Assembly (NCBI RefSeq): GCF_964340395.1
Contig: NC_135557.1
Coordinates: forward strand, 1,031,646 to 1,095,645
Direction: 5' to 3'
DNA length: 64,000 nt
Origin: Glandiceps talaboti
Taxonomy: Eukaryota; Hemichordata; Enteropneusta; Spengelidae
The notes under the pieces were generated by a model. The model searched no databases and was not told the origin of the DNA. It saw only the letters and a program-made list of their open reading frames with translations. Position 1 is the first letter of the stretch, and each line of letters opens with the position of its first letter. A program made the position numbers and the translations under genes. Shown in pieces: positions 1 through 11,589 of the stretch.

Positions 1-180
1 CTTTGACGCAACACAATTTTCAGTATGCAGCTGCAAAACATTGGAACTCCTTACCTGAAGAATTGAAAAAAATACAATCCAGGACTACTTTTAAATCTCA
101 GTTAAAACAGTATTTGTTACAAAATTAATTCAGCTTTTTCTACCTTACATTGCATTTAATGCCAGTTGTTATATTTTTTT
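1..180 (+). mobile_element. 3' end of a CR1/L2-like LINE (RT C-terminus, partial)
   Basis: Frame 3 reads from the left edge to a TAA at 126-128. It gives about 41 residues, including YAAAKHWNSLPEELK and a terminal FKSQLKQYLLQN. This is the familiar tail of CR1/L2/Jockey-type reverse transcriptases (A..WN.LP..I followed by FK..LK.YL). The body of the element lies outside the window. The T-rich stretch after the stop (about 165-270, many TTTG/TTTTG runs) may be its 3' UTR or a later expansion. The assignment rests on motif recognition only. Confidence 0.7.
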
Positions 181-2047
181 TTGATGAGAACGCGTTTTGT
201 TTTGTTTGTTTTTTGTTTGTTTTTGTTTTAATTTCAAATTTGTTTTTGTTTTTGCTTTGATTATTTTATTTGTTTAATCAATTGTAGTATGGGCCACAAA
301 CTTGACTAGTTTGTTTCAAACTATTTCTGTGGTCCAGCCATAAACTCTGTATTCATCCATCAGTTTAATTGTAATATTTATTCCACTGTCTTTTGTACTT
401 TCTCTCTTGTTATGTTGATATGATTTTGAGTTTGTGTCAAATAAAATACTATATCTAAAATACATTATGAGGCAAATATATAAAATCAATATTGTCAGGT
501 GGACAATCTGGAAAATTAAATTTGATAAATTAAAGTCAATATTCAAAATACTACAACAAAGACCACTATACGTTGTTATACATGTACATCTGTGAACGGC
601 ACAGTGTTTAAAAACATTAAATTTACTGGCATCAGGTTTGTAAACTTTCTAGTTCTCCGATCCGGCATCTGTGGAACTTTAAAATGTAACTTGAAAAGCA
701 TATATGGACTATCATAAACATTACTTACACACTTGTAAAAAATGCCATGTCTAAAAACATCCTCCGTTGCGCTGAGAGGGGATTGGCAAATCGAAAAACT
801 TGCATAATGTGCATATTGTGTCGGTAAAAAATTATTCCGTTTAATGAATTTTCCAGAACCCTTTCAATGCTAGCCTGTGGTTTATTTTGGCAAGGTTACC
901 AAATGATTGAGCCCTATTCCAGAATACTCCCCATGGGTGATCAAGGTATGCTGTTCCTGCGCCAAACCACAATTGAATAGGGTTGGCTAAGTATCTCCAA
1001 ATATAGATTACGATCCAACCTCTCCTTGCAAATCCCACACTTATAAAGAAATCTCTTATTATGTATGAACACTGAAGTCGATTACCACTGTTATTTTATA
1101 CTAGTGTATCATACATTTGCACATCTCCAGAATACGGGAAGTATGCCATATAACTGCACAAATGAAAATCAGCGACAACGTTTTTTTGTGAGCTTGAAGG
1201 GAAGAGGGAACTGGGAAACAATTTGTACAAAATATTTTCTCATCAGCCCCCACCCCTTCCCTAAGTGCTGTTCGTTCCCTCGGTTTGCATTTGCGCGGAA
1301 ATGTAATTCAGGCCAGATATTCTCTCTGTCTAAAATAGGTGGAACAACATTATCCACATATTAGGGCAAGAAATGGCAAGACAACTAGTTTATTAACTGT
1401 TTAAAGCTTCATAAGACAGTCGTAATTGAATCCGATATGAGCAGTCAAATTTTTGGTCGCTTCTTTCTTTATGTGAGGAGGATTTAATTTAGAAGTGTTA
1501 AGACGATTTTTATGAAGATAGCACACTCGAGTAAACATATAACTATCAATCCAACAATATATACCAATGACAACTGTCAATCAAACGTGTCACGTGAACT
1601 GATTGCTTTGGTAAATGAAAATATAATTTCATTGAGACACTGACCCGCCCCTGTGCTACATCCAAGTGGGACACACAGAAGTATCTTTATACGCATATAA
1701 AGTCCAGATACGTCCTGATAAAGGAAGTCAAAAGTACAAACCATGTTTGGCAGTGTCATTTTATTTTGGTACATGCAAATGTATAATTGTTTTTTCTTCT
1801 GAGCTAACATAAAATGGAATATTAATGCTAGTACCTTTAGAATTCAAACTGTTCTTACTACATTTATCAAGTAAACAAATATACCTCACGTCTGAATAAA
1901 GACTTGAATATGTGCTGAACAAGAAAAAATGAATCGATTAACTAGAGATTCTTACATTAATACTTTGGTGACTTCTGCACAAATGTTGAAGACATTCATT
2001 GACATCACTGTACCAGTCATTCTGTAACGTACACGTACTATAGCGTA
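181..2047. other. Intergenic, no gene recognised
   Basis: A T/TTTG-rich low-complexity run occupies about 170-270 and is followed by AT-rich single-copy DNA. Open frames here (841-1038 minus, 1065-1364 plus, 1577-1810 minus) are short, lack recognisable domains, and overlap each other on opposite strands. I see no supported gene. Confidence 0.5.
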
Positions 2048-2149
2048 GAATGCCTGCCAATATTCGAAAATACAATACATGTACTGCAATGACTATATGC
2101 AATACTGCAATGACTTTATGCAATACTGCAATGACTATATGCAATACTG

Positions 2150-2470
2150 CAATGACTATATGCGATATGACTACATGAGATGACTATATGCGATATGACT
2201 ACATGAGGTGACTACATGCGATATGACTACATGCGATGTGACTACATGAGATGACTACATGCGATATGGCTACATGAGATGACTACATGCGATATGACTA
2301 CATGAGGTGACTACATGCGATATGACTACATGAGATGACTACATGCGATATGACTACATGCGATGTGACTACATGAGATGACTACATGCGATATGACTAC
2401 ATGAGATGACTACATGCGATATGACTACATGAGATGACTACATGCGACATGACTACATGAGATGACTATA
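2150..2470. repeat. ATGACTACATG satellite, left arm of foldback
   Basis: Tandem modules of the type GATATGACTACATGAGATGA and TGACTACATGCGA, about 13-17 bp each. The same repeat occurs inverted at 4430-4560, which makes it an internal part of both arms of the foldback element. Confidence 0.75.
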
Positions 2471-3289
2471 TGCAATACTGCGATGCGAGATGATGACATG
2501 ATATGCGGCGATTTTGTAATGACGTTATGCCATTCGTAGATTATTCAATACGCATAATACGAGTACTCCTCAGCATGTTGCACCGTTGCACGTGGTAAGA
2601 GGTGGACCATTTGATATCGGGGGGGGGGGGGGGCTTGGAAGATTTCGGGGAAAAAAAGATGCCAAATGGATTTGCTTGAAAAAAATCCGGATATGAGAGG
2701 GTGATGGAAAAAAAAGACGGACCACTGCTGCTAGCTACCACACTAGTTACAGAACATGCCATGTAAGTGTTTGGCTGTTTCACAATCAGTGCTTCACTTA
2801 TCTTACACTTTGGGGCAAAAGTGAACTTGAAGGTTTTGTAATGGTAACCTTCATACTATTGGATAGTTTATAAAAGAACTTAATCTAAATTGTTCTAGTC
2901 TCTTCAGTATGAATTTGTCAAAAGGGATGCTATACTTCCTATTTCAGACACTACATGTATCGACACCACAACTCAAATTCAAGTTTCTATTGTACACTAG
3001 GTATGACCTCCTAAAGTGCTCTAACACATCAGTAACTTTACTATACATGCAATATCAATGCCCCTATACCAATGTTACAGGCCCACTTTTATAACATGGA
3101 AAACTTAGGTAAAAAGTTATATTTACTTTAGCTTTTCGATGCTTGGCAATATATATCTCAGAGGCTATGCATAACCTAAAAATTGCCTAAATAGAAACAA
3201 AAAACTGCAGATCTGGCGGGGGGGGGGGACCCCTTGCACTCCATCACCCCAGAGGCCACTCATTCGTTAAACCAACAATAAGATTCACC

Positions 3290-3860
3290 AAAATTGGTTA
3301 AAAAAACGTAGACATGTCCAAGCCTCAAATCAAAGTTCTTCCCTCCACCTCTTACTGTCGAGATGCTATGGAACTTTATTTCAAACATGTTTCAACCTTA
3401 TGTAGTTGCTTTTTACATGTTAGAGCTGCCTTGTAAAGCTTGTAAATTATTGTCTGAAAGTGTCTGTGAATAGCCTAAACATTGCCTTTAGAAGTAAAAA
3501 ACCTCCAGGGCTTCTAGGGGGGACCCCCAAGAACCCCCCGTAAGAGGTAGACATGTTCCAGTCTCAAATCAAAGTTCTTTCCTCCAACTCTTACTGTCAA
3601 GATGCTATGGAACTTTATTTCAAAAATGTTTCAACCTCACAGAGTTGCTTTTTACATGTTAGAGCTGTCTTGTAAAATTTGTAAATTATTGTCTGAAAGT
3701 GTCTGTGAATAGCCTAAACATTGCCTTTAGAAGTAAAAATCCTCCAGGCCGTTTTGTAGAACCCTAGAACCCCCCCCCCCCCCATTCACACACACAATAA
3801 CACACAAGAGGTGGACATATCCCAGTCTCAAAGCTCTTCCCTCTACAACTTACTGTCAGA
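3290..3860. repeat. Diverged ~245-bp repeat, three copies
   Basis: Three degenerate copies share CAAATCAAAGTTCTTCCCTCC, GATGCTATGGAACTTTATT and GTGTCTGTGAATAGCCTAAA. They start near 3310, 3557 and 3823. A further relative lies in reverse orientation at about 33095-33390, so this is a dispersed family and not only a local duplication. C- and G-runs (3217, 3770) punctuate it. Confidence 0.65.
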
Positions 3861-4429
3861 TGCTATGAAACTTTATTCAGGGGGGTCAGTGACTTTTTGT
3901 CGGCCCAATGGAAAAAAAAAACACTGACACCCCCCATCCCCCAAGCTTGAGAAACTGACTGGTCTATCTGAATGTTTGAGCTCACCAATCAAGTTTCCGA
4001 TCAGTGTGTCACCATACCATGGCATAAAAACTGTCAACGATGTTTATTTAATTGAAAATCAAACATGTATGAAATATGTAGTTTTCTAAATATAATATGT
4101 GTGTCATAGAACATCTTTTTACTCTCTCTATTACCGTGTGCCAAAACCAAACAGAAAATTGTGGCAACAAATGTAGGTGTTCAACATTGACGTAAAAAAA
4201 ATACGGATATCTCAGAGAAGCAAAGAAAAAAAAAGTTGCCAGCATAGGCGAAGGAGAAAAAAATAATTCTCAGGCAAGCAGGTGGGAAAAAAATAATGAA
4301 TCTCCACCAATCTTCAAAGCCCCCCCAGGATATCGAATGGTCTACCCCTTATGCATATTGAATAATCTACGAATGGCATAACGTCATTACAAAATCGCCG
4401 CATATCATGTTATCATCTCGCATCGCAGT

Positions 4430-4560
4430 ATAGCATGTAGTCATCTCATGTAGTCATATCGCATGTAGTCATCTCATGTAGTCACATCGCATGTAGTCAC
4501 CTCATGTAGTCATATCGCATGTAGTCATCTCATGTAGTCATATCGCATATAGTCATTGCA
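4430..4560. repeat. Satellite, right arm of foldback (inverted)
   Basis: Reverse-complement modules (CATGTAGTCATCTCATG, CATATCGCATGTAGTCA) of the 2150-2470 array. This is the right arm of the 2048-4612 element. Confidence 0.75.
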
Positions 4561-4669
4561 GTATTGCATATAGTCATTGCAGTATTGAATTTTCGAATAT
4601 TGGCAGGCATTCAACGCCATAGTCGGGGTCAAAGCTTAATTAACCATTCAGCGTGCCGATTTTTTTCTA

Positions 4670-5530
4670 AGCTTTGGAGTGCCGATCTTTGTCAAAGCTA
4701 TGCACTGCTAACCTTCGTCGAAGCACTGGAGTGCCAAGGTTTTTCTAAGCTTTGCACTGCTTACCTTCGTCGAAGCACTGGGGTGCCAAGGTTTTTCTAA
4801 GCTTTGCACTGCTAACCTTCGTCGAAGCATTGGAGTGCCAAGGTTTTTCGAAGTTTTGCACTGCTTACCTTCGTCGAAGCATTGGAGTGCCAAGGTTTTT
4901 CTAAGCTTTGCACTGCTAACCTTCGTCGAAGCATTGGAGTGCCAAGGTTTTTCTAAGCTTTGCACTGCTTACCTTCGTCGAAGCACTGGAGTGCCGATCT
5001 TTGTCAAAGCTTTGCACTGCTAACCTTCGTCGAAGCACTGGAGTGCCAAGGTTTTTCTAAGATTTGCACTGCTTACCTTCGTCGAAGCACTGAGGTGCCA
5101 AGGTTTTTCTAAGCTTTGCACTGCTTACCTTCGTCGAAGCATTGGAGTGCCAAGGTTTTTCTAAGCTTTGCACTGCTTACCTTCGTCGAAGCACTGGAGT
5201 GCCGATCTTTGTCAAAGCTTTGCACTGCTAACCTTCGTCGAAGCACTGGAGTGCCAAGGTTTTTCTAAGCTTTGCACTGCTTACCTTCGTCGAAGCATTG
5301 GAGTGCCAAGGTTTTCCTAAGTTTTGGACTGCTTACCTTCGTCGAAGCATTGGAGTGCCAAGGTTTTGCTAAGTTTTGGATTGCCAATCTTTGTCGAAGC
5401 ATTGGAGTACCGATCTTTGTTGAAGCTTTGGAGTACCAAACTTTGTCGAATCATTGGACTCCTAATCTTTGCCGAAGCTATGACCTGCCAAGGTGAGTTG
5501 AAGATCTTGCAGAGCAAGGTTTGTGGAATC
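4670..5530. repeat. 52-bp minisatellite
   Basis: Units share CTTCGTCGAAGCATTGGAGT, GCCAAGGTTTTTCTAAG and CTTTGCACTGCTTAC, with a spacing of about 52 bp (for example 4749 to 4801). Some units are shortened or carry GCCGATCTTTGTCAAAG instead. The last copies, after about 5380, decay steadily. Open frames on both strands here come from the repeat. Confidence 0.85.
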
Positions 5531-5539
5531 TTCAAGGTA

Positions 5540-7140
5540 CCAAACTTTGACTAGTCTTACACACCAATGGCAACCTTTGCCAAAGGTTCAATAACTTTTA
5601 TCTCATGTAACTTTGTCAAAACCTTATTTCCTTTATTCCACCTGTTCAATATTGATTTTAAAGACATACTTTTTAGTGACTAAAGTACAGTATCATTATA
5701 CCATGGTACCAGAATAACTAATAATGTACAGACTGTCTTTAAATCAAAGTGTGAGAAAGCAGGAAATAAGGCATTGGCAAAGTGTCTACAAGATAAATCA
5801 CTGAACTTAAAAATTAAACTAAATACTCCTTTTATGCTGCATGTCCTTGAACATGCTGTTTTCTGTTTTTGTACTTTATTTATATCACCAACATGGTTGG
5901 TGTGGATGTAGTATTTGACTTACATTTTGCTGTTTATTGTTACAAATACAAATATACTTTTACACAATGGCTATCCAGACTTTTACTAATTTTCACATTT
6001 TTTTTACTCTTTAGATGAATGTCACAAGTGAACAACAAACAGAAAGATGAACTAACCCAAAGTGCAGTCTTTGGCCAAATATACAATTCTCTTGCTATGT
6101 GTTTCATCTCTATATTCCTAGATGTCTCATTTTATATTTGTACCTCAAAGTCTACCACCATACATACAGTTTAATTAAATAAACTCTGCATGTATTAAAC
6201 ATGTATTAAACCTTTTACAAATTAATTAGTTACAAACATGGACTTAGTATTATATTATTGTTTAATCTTTTTTTAAGTAGAAAAACATAGTTGATTCATT
6301 AATTTATAATAGCAAATAAACACAACTTTTTTATGGCCACTTTGAATTTTCTCGTTTGTTCATGCCATGAATTTCCATGTGTTGAGTTCAAGGACACATA
6401 TAATTTAGGGTATTTGTGAAGAGACCAAACAATATGATTTACCCTTTTATTTCTTACATATAATCAGGTCCTTCAATTATTACCCAGTTGTTGCACAAAT
6501 AAAACTAATAAAATATAGTGTCTATCCCATTCATGCAAAGTCTGGTAACTGGTGGAAAAATAAGTTCACATGTTATAATGTATAGAAGCTGTTGGTGTAA
6601 AAAACATTTTTATATTTTTTGAAAATTAACTTCTGGCTTTGCCTTGGTGGCTGCTAAATTAAGAATACATTTGGTTGTGCAATATAATATGGTCTGACAT
6701 CTCCACAAATACAGAACAAGCGATAGAGTGGTTATAAAAAAAAAGTGTTATTAAAAAAATAATGTAGAATTGTTTACATCTTGTGACACGAGTGTGTAAC
6801 AATTTGTCATAATTTTGTGTGTATCTGTGTTATTGGTGGGTTTATTTCAAGAGCTAATTGGTAATGTTTTGGTCGTGTTTTTTATCACTCCATTTTGATA
6901 TGTTTATGCTTTCTTTTCTTTTGGTTAGTTAATTTCTTTCATTGAATTCATTGGGTAACTGAATGTATTTTATTTTTTCTAATACATGTAGTGTACCTAC
7001 CCATTTATATTTACATGTAATAATCACATACAGGTCACTCCATTCCCACACTGGCTTCAATTCTTTAGTGGTTTTCTTCAAACCACATATCATTTATGAT
7101 GAATACATCTCACTGGCATAGTTACACACACACACACACA
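5540..7140. other. AT-rich spacer with weak exon-like signals
   Basis: Mostly single-copy AT-rich DNA. Two weak exon-like signals were seen on the + strand. At 5732-5857 an open frame contains CEKAGNKALAKCLQDKSLN but has no good donor. At 6015-6050 a strong acceptor (TTTTTTTTACTCTTTAG) precedes MNVTSEQQTER and a stop, with an AATAAA-like hexamer about 130 bp further on. Neither can be tied to a known gene. A (CA)n run lies at about 7129-7141. Confidence 0.3.
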
Positions 7141-7162
7141 ACCAAGATTTGTTTCTCAAGAA

Positions 7163-7430
7163 CAACATGCAAAATGATTTACTTCAACACTGATTGATAT
7201 GATTCCACACTGTATATTTTTTAATCATGGCGAATAAATTACATTTTCAACATGCAAAATGATTTACTTCAACACTGATTGATATGATTCCACACTTTTC
7301 ACTGTATATTTTTTAATCATGGCAAATAAATTACATTTTCAACATGCAAAATGATTTACTTCAACACTGATTGATATGATTCCACACTATATTTTTTAAT
7401 CATGGCAAATAAATTACATTTTCATGATTT
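7163..7430. repeat. ~85-92-bp triplication
   Basis: Three near-identical AT-rich copies begin with CAACATGCAAAATGATTTAC at about 7163, 7248 and 7340. They differ by small indels near the CACACT motif. This is a recent local tandem duplication with no coding capacity. Confidence 0.8.
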
Positions 7431-7590
7431 TTGAAACTACCCCACTTTATCAAAGCCGTTCTAAAACTGACAGAATATGATATGATATATACGATATGAT
7501 ATATACTTTATAAATACCTATCGTCGGAATATCAACCATCCATTGATAATTTGACCTGGTTTCACGTACATATCATCACATCAGATGTAC

Positions 7591-7750
7591 TAGTCTATCA
7601 GCTAGCCCTCGGATGTTCTTCCGATAAAATACGACACACAGCCGAACAACGCTATCGAGGATGTTCGGGCAGGCCCTCACATGCGAACTTCGTTCGCTTA
7701 TAGTAATTTATAGCATCGAAAGAAAGCCCGAACGTCTAGCAGCAAGACTA
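7591..7750. mobile_element. MITE copy 1, MULE-like (9-bp TSD)
   Basis: A 160-bp element starts TAGTCTATCAGCTAG and ends CTAGCAGCAAGACTA, which are imperfect inverted ends. It is flanked by an exact 9-bp duplication, CAGATGTAC, at 7582-7590 and 7751-7759. Nine-base duplications are characteristic of Mutator-like (MULE) transposons, so this is best read as a non-autonomous MULE-type MITE. Two further copies with their own 9-bp duplications lie at 11265-11431 and 40879-41366. Confidence 0.8.
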
Positions 7751-7759
7751 CAGATGTAC

Positions 7760-9059
7760 AGGCCGTCTGTTGCAACGCAAGTGTCGTCTGCTTCAATTTG
7801 GCCGACTAACGTGTACACAATTCCGTTTCGCAATGCACAAACCTTTCAATTGGCATTGACAGCAGTCATCTTATTTTCCATTTCAAGGGAATGTTGACAA
7901 ATTATCCATAATTTCACACCGTATCACCATGTTCAGTTGGGAGCTCGGAGGTCGATGTCGTGACACCAACGCCGTCGCGACTGTTTTGATATGCACGTGC
8001 TGGCTGTGTGCCAAAAAGGGGTCAAAAAGATTTGTGTCCGTCATTCTGATTGGTCAGCTTTCTGAGACATGATCTGAGAGGTCACACCAGTAATCGATAT
8101 TTCCAATGCACGGATATGTATATGTTATTTGCCAAATACCGTTCCATATCTTGCTGCGAGAGGTAATTTTTTCTGGTATAACGGAGAGCCGGAGGCGAGC
8201 CGTTATACCAGAAAAATTACCTCGAGCAGCAAGATGTGGAACAGTATTTGGCAAATAACATACTTATACGTCACCTGCGACTATGAATTCATTTTTGAAT
8301 GTCTAAAAATGCTGTTTCATGTTAAAATAAAATCACTTCCGCGTTATACTGTTGAGCGTAGTATCATGCACCTCTCTGATAACTGCAATGCGGTTGTTTA
8401 CATGTCAGCCTTAACTTTATCGTCCAATCAGAGTGCGCGTTTGCTCAGTAGTATGGCGTAATGTTTACTATTTGCATATCACTCAGCGATATATTGAAAC
8501 TTATAACCATCAGCTGAAAAATGAGTGCGTCTTTGTTTTGCGTACTGTATTCCATTAAATGTACATAAATGTTCGTGATATGTTTTGTTGTTCTAGTTAA
8601 GCAAAAATTACACCCTCTGTGGTGGTAATTTTCATATCCTTCATAAATTTAGGAATTCATGTTTACGATCGCGTGACGACCGTGCGTTCGCCGTCACTGG
8701 ACTTCACGGTTGTGTGTGGAATTTTTGACTATTTCCCTGTGACATGAAAAGTACAGTTCAAAGACTTGTTACAATGTATACAACGGTGATATTTTGTTCG
8801 ATTGACAACAAATTTGGCATTGGAAATGCTGGTTATAGCTCGATCTCTAGTTGTCTGCTAGATTTGTTTACAAGGGGACGTGCAGTGATCACGTGATACA
8901 ACAAGCAAAAATACGGCTGTTGGTGAAAAATACGCCTGTGTATCTGCAGGGCTCTCGACCAATCAGAATGCGAGATTGGTGACAGGTGACGTATAAATAA
9001 AGTTACGTTACAAAGTTGTCGACGTGGTCGCTAATTCCATCAAATTTTACGTTTAAAAT
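7760..9059. other. Intergenic with a palindrome; no gene recognised
   Basis: CpG-containing single-copy DNA with several CCAATCAGA or TCTGATTGG motifs (about 8048, 8422, 8960). The short frames, for example 8129-8461, read through the palindrome at 8118-8263. I see no exon with credible splice signals. Confidence 0.4.
8118..8263. repeat. 146-bp near-perfect palindrome
   Basis: About 65 bp on each side are complementary with few mismatches (TATGTTATTTGCCAAATAC against GTATTTGGCAAATAACATA). The centre is a GC-rich loop, GAGAGCCGGAGGCGAGCC. It looks like the end or core of a foldback MITE. A comparable palindrome with a similar GC-rich loop lies at 12561-12700. Confidence 0.8.
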
Positions 9060-9550
9060 GCATAAACGAATATTCTTTCCAGAAGCTTGTATTGAGGTTA
9101 TACGTTCAAATCTTCACTGAAGGTTCTGAGAGGCATTTCGTTTTAAACCTTTGAAAATAAGCTTCGTAACAAGTTTTACTCACAAACCTCTGTCTAAGCT
9201 TCAGTAATAAATTTTCACCGAAGGTTCTTTCGAGACAACTTCGTATAACCTTTGAAAGTAAGCTTCATAACTAGTTGTGAATACAAACCTCAGTCGAAGC
9301 TCAATTACAAATCTTTACCGAAGGTTCTTCCGCGGCAACTTAGTTTGACCTTGGAAAATAAGCTTCCAAAATGGTTTTATCCACAAACCTCTTTCGAAGC
9401 TTCATTACAAATCTTTACCGAAGGTTCTTCCGCGGCAACTTAGTTTGACCTTGGAAAATAAGCTTCCAAAATGGTTTTATCCACAAACCTCTTTCGAAGC
9501 TTCATTACAAATCTTTATTGAAGGTTCTTCCGAGACAACTTAGTTTAACC
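9060..9550. repeat. 100-bp minisatellite, left part
   Basis: The unit contains ATCTTTACCGAAGG, TTCTTCCGCGGCAACTTAG and AAAATAAGCTTCC. Exact copies are spaced 100 bp apart (9311, 9411, 9511); earlier copies are more diverged. The array resumes at 10952 on the far side of a 1.4-kb insertion, so it was once continuous. Confidence 0.85.
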
Positions 9551-10951
9551 AAGGGCATGAGGCAACAATTCTGGTGTCTATCAACAATTGAATAACATGA
9601 ATAAAGACAATATCAAAAAGTTCCGTCAAGTTTATAATTACTTCATTATCTTGAATCAATAATTAATATCCAATTAAAATACACAGAAAAATACATACAG
9701 TAACTTGAAACGCGCTGAAATATAAATAGAATACGGCGGACTGGGACGTTAAACATGCGTAATGCTTGTCTCGTCTAACGTGTGTGGATTGTACCGATTG
9801 TGTAGCGCCCCTAACGGTCATATAAATTATCTGTCTTGTCGCGCGCTCGCGATCGCGAGCTCGAATGATTCGAATCTTTGCAACCGTCCATACAAGTACT
9901 GGATTTTGAAAATTCAATATGCACGAGCTCGACATTTGCTCAATTTGCTCAATTGCTAAAAAAGGAAGGGTAGGACACTCCGGTGTTCTTTTTCGTCGTA
10001 AGATTGAAACCACATCGCCCTCGTTCACGGACGCTTTCTGTTTCGGGCAAACTTACGCGTTTTTGTTTACTCAGTTAAATGATGTTGTTACGTTTTCTCT
10101 TTCATTCAAAGGTATATTTTGAAGAGACACAGATATGACGAGTAATGATTAATGATTATTTTTACGTAATTTTATGAAAATAATATAGACCGGAATCGAC
10201 CGTGTGTTCGAGCCTACCGTAACTCTACGGCATCAAATATTGATTAAACCAAGATATTATCAATTGTGTTTTGGTTTATATCCCTCGCAAAAGACGCACC
10301 GTTTCGGAGCTTCAGTTCATATAATATGCTGTTTCGGCAATCTGTTTTACTGTCCCGCAAACGCAATCACTCTGGCCACAACGTACTGAAACATGCGAAA
10401 TATATACCTCACCACAAGAGGGCAGCAGGTGGTATCGAGCTTCGAGCGAAAATTCACGGGTCACATGTTCGAATTGAAGCGTCCTGATTGGTTTATTCGA
10501 TGCCATGTCCTACCCCTCTGTATTACAAGTTTCAGCAAGGAATGCGTTTGAGCTCGAGCTCGAGCACGGCAAGCAGCGCGTCACGCATCGAAGCGTCAGC
10601 TGTCGCGATCGAACTAAGCGTCGATTTTGCATGCACCATGATCATGTTCCATTAAATCATTACAGACAAAATCTATCCATACATTTTCTTTTCCTTTATT
10701 CTTTTTTGGAGTCTTCCATATTTATATAAACTTTTTCTGCGATTATTAAAAATGTTTCATTTTTTAAAAGACCGGAAAGTGTACAAATACATACCCAAAA
10801 TAACAAATATGTGTAGACGTGTATAATGAGTTTATTAAAATAAACTACAAATAAAGAAGTAAGTATGTAAATGTGACTCATAGCTAACTTGGGTCGTTAT
10901 TACCTGGATATCATTTTTGGGTTTCACCAGAATTGTTGCCTCATGCCCCTG
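9551..10951. mobile_element. Non-autonomous hAT-like element
   Basis: The right end, read inward, is CAGGGGCATGAGGCAACAAT. The left end is AAGGGCATGAGGCAACAAT. Both are followed by TTCTGGTG. The insertion is bordered on both sides by GTTTAACC (9543-9550 and 10952-10959), an 8-bp target-site duplication. CAGGG-type ends with 8-bp duplications are the hAT signature. It interrupts the 100-bp minisatellite. The 1.4-kb interior has CpG-rich patches (about 9840-9865, 10550-10620) and short frames, one of 121 codons at 9663-10028 minus, but no transposase I can recognise. Confidence 0.75.
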
Positions 10952-11110
10952 GTTTAACCTTTGAAAGTAAGCTTCACATAAGCTTTACCCACAAACCTTG
11001 GTCTAAACTTCAGAGAAAACATTAATTGAAGCTTTATCGAAAAAAAAAAATTTGAACAAGCTTTACAGTGAACCTTCAAGCGACCTTTGAGTGTCACGAA
11101 GGTTTGGCAA
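10952..11110. repeat. 100-bp minisatellite, right part (diverged)
   Basis: TTTGAAAGTAAGCTTCACATA and ACCCACAAACCTTGGTCTAA match diverged units of the 9060-9550 array. They follow directly after the 8-bp duplication of the hAT-like element. Confidence 0.7.
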
Positions 11111-11181
11111 AGGTGTTGCACTATCGCGTGTGTATGAGCACGAATAACACGCTATGTGATTGTACGGACCACTGCTGCTAG

Positions 11182-11255
11182 GAAAAAAATTCTTGGCAGG
11201 GATATGATGCACAAGTTCATGTCCAATCATGAAAATTTTTTCAAACACATGTCAG
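11182..11255 (+). CDS. Exon candidate A of an unidentified gene
   Basis: This 74-nt open block lies between an acceptor (CTGCTGCTAG) and a donor (CAG then GTATGG). It reads 24 codons, including KKILGRDMMHKFMSNHENFF, enters in phase 2 and leaves in phase 1. It joins in phase to the block at 13462-13568, giving a junction glutamate (G+AG). I do not recognise the protein. The leftward 9-bp duplication of MITE copy 2 (11256-11264) begins exactly at the donor GT. The peptide looks like real coding sequence, but transcription is unproven and upstream exons were not found. Confidence 0.45.
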
Positions 11256-11264
11256 GTATGGGAT

Positions 11265-11431
11265 TAGTCTATCAGCTAGCCCTCGGATGTTCTTCCGATA
11301 AAATACGACACACAGCCGAACAACGCTATCGCGGATGGAACATCCGAGTTCGGGCAGGCCCTCACATGCGAACTTCGTTCGCTTATAGTTATAGCATCGA
11401 AAGAAAGCCCGAACGTCTAGCAGCAAGACTA
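11265..11431. mobile_element. MITE copy 2, MULE-like (9-bp TSD)
   Basis: A 167-bp copy of the 7591-7750 family, with ends TAGTCTATCAGCTAG and CTAGCAGCAAGACTA. It is flanked by GTATGGGAT at 11256-11264 and 11432-11440. Removing it restores a plausible intron start after exon candidate A. It carries 14 extra internal bases relative to copy 1 around GGAACATCCGAG. Confidence 0.8.
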
Positions 11432-11589
11432 GTATGGGATGAGATCCACGCCAAAATTAGGTGTTACCTTTATTTCAATATGATTTTATCATTCAGTGCC
11501 ATTATTTCTTATTCCATCATTCTATCATTGTTATTTCATCATTATTTTATTATTATTTTATCATTATTTTATTATTATTTCATTCTTGT

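Larger units (their letters stand above)
2048..4612. mobile_element. Foldback element with long inverted arms
   Basis: The left end (2048-2070, GAATGCCTGCCAATATTCG...) is the exact reverse complement of the right end (4590-4612). Inside, both arms carry the same short-unit satellite in opposite orientation, then a matching unique block (about 2500-2556 versus 4360-4412, including TTTGTAATGACGTTATGCC and its complement). Degenerate matches continue inward past a G-run (about 2620) and its C-run partner (about 4320). The arms are therefore about 350-600 bp and imperfect, around a roughly 1.6-kb middle. No transposase frame and no clear target-site duplication are visible. A non-autonomous foldback-type DNA element is the best description. 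Confidence 0.65.

Noticed and set aside
841-1364. Opposing 60-100-codon frames as small genes
   Set aside because: They overlap on both strands, lack motifs and have no promoter or splice support.
5732-5857. Open stretch with CEKAGNKALAKCLQDKSLN as an exon
   Set aside because: Protein-like, but no usable donor and only a weak acceptor. Kept as a note in the spacer entry, not called as a gene.
9663-10028. 121-codon minus-strand frame in the hAT-like element as a transposase
   Set aside because: Far too short and without hAT dimerisation or catalytic motifs.
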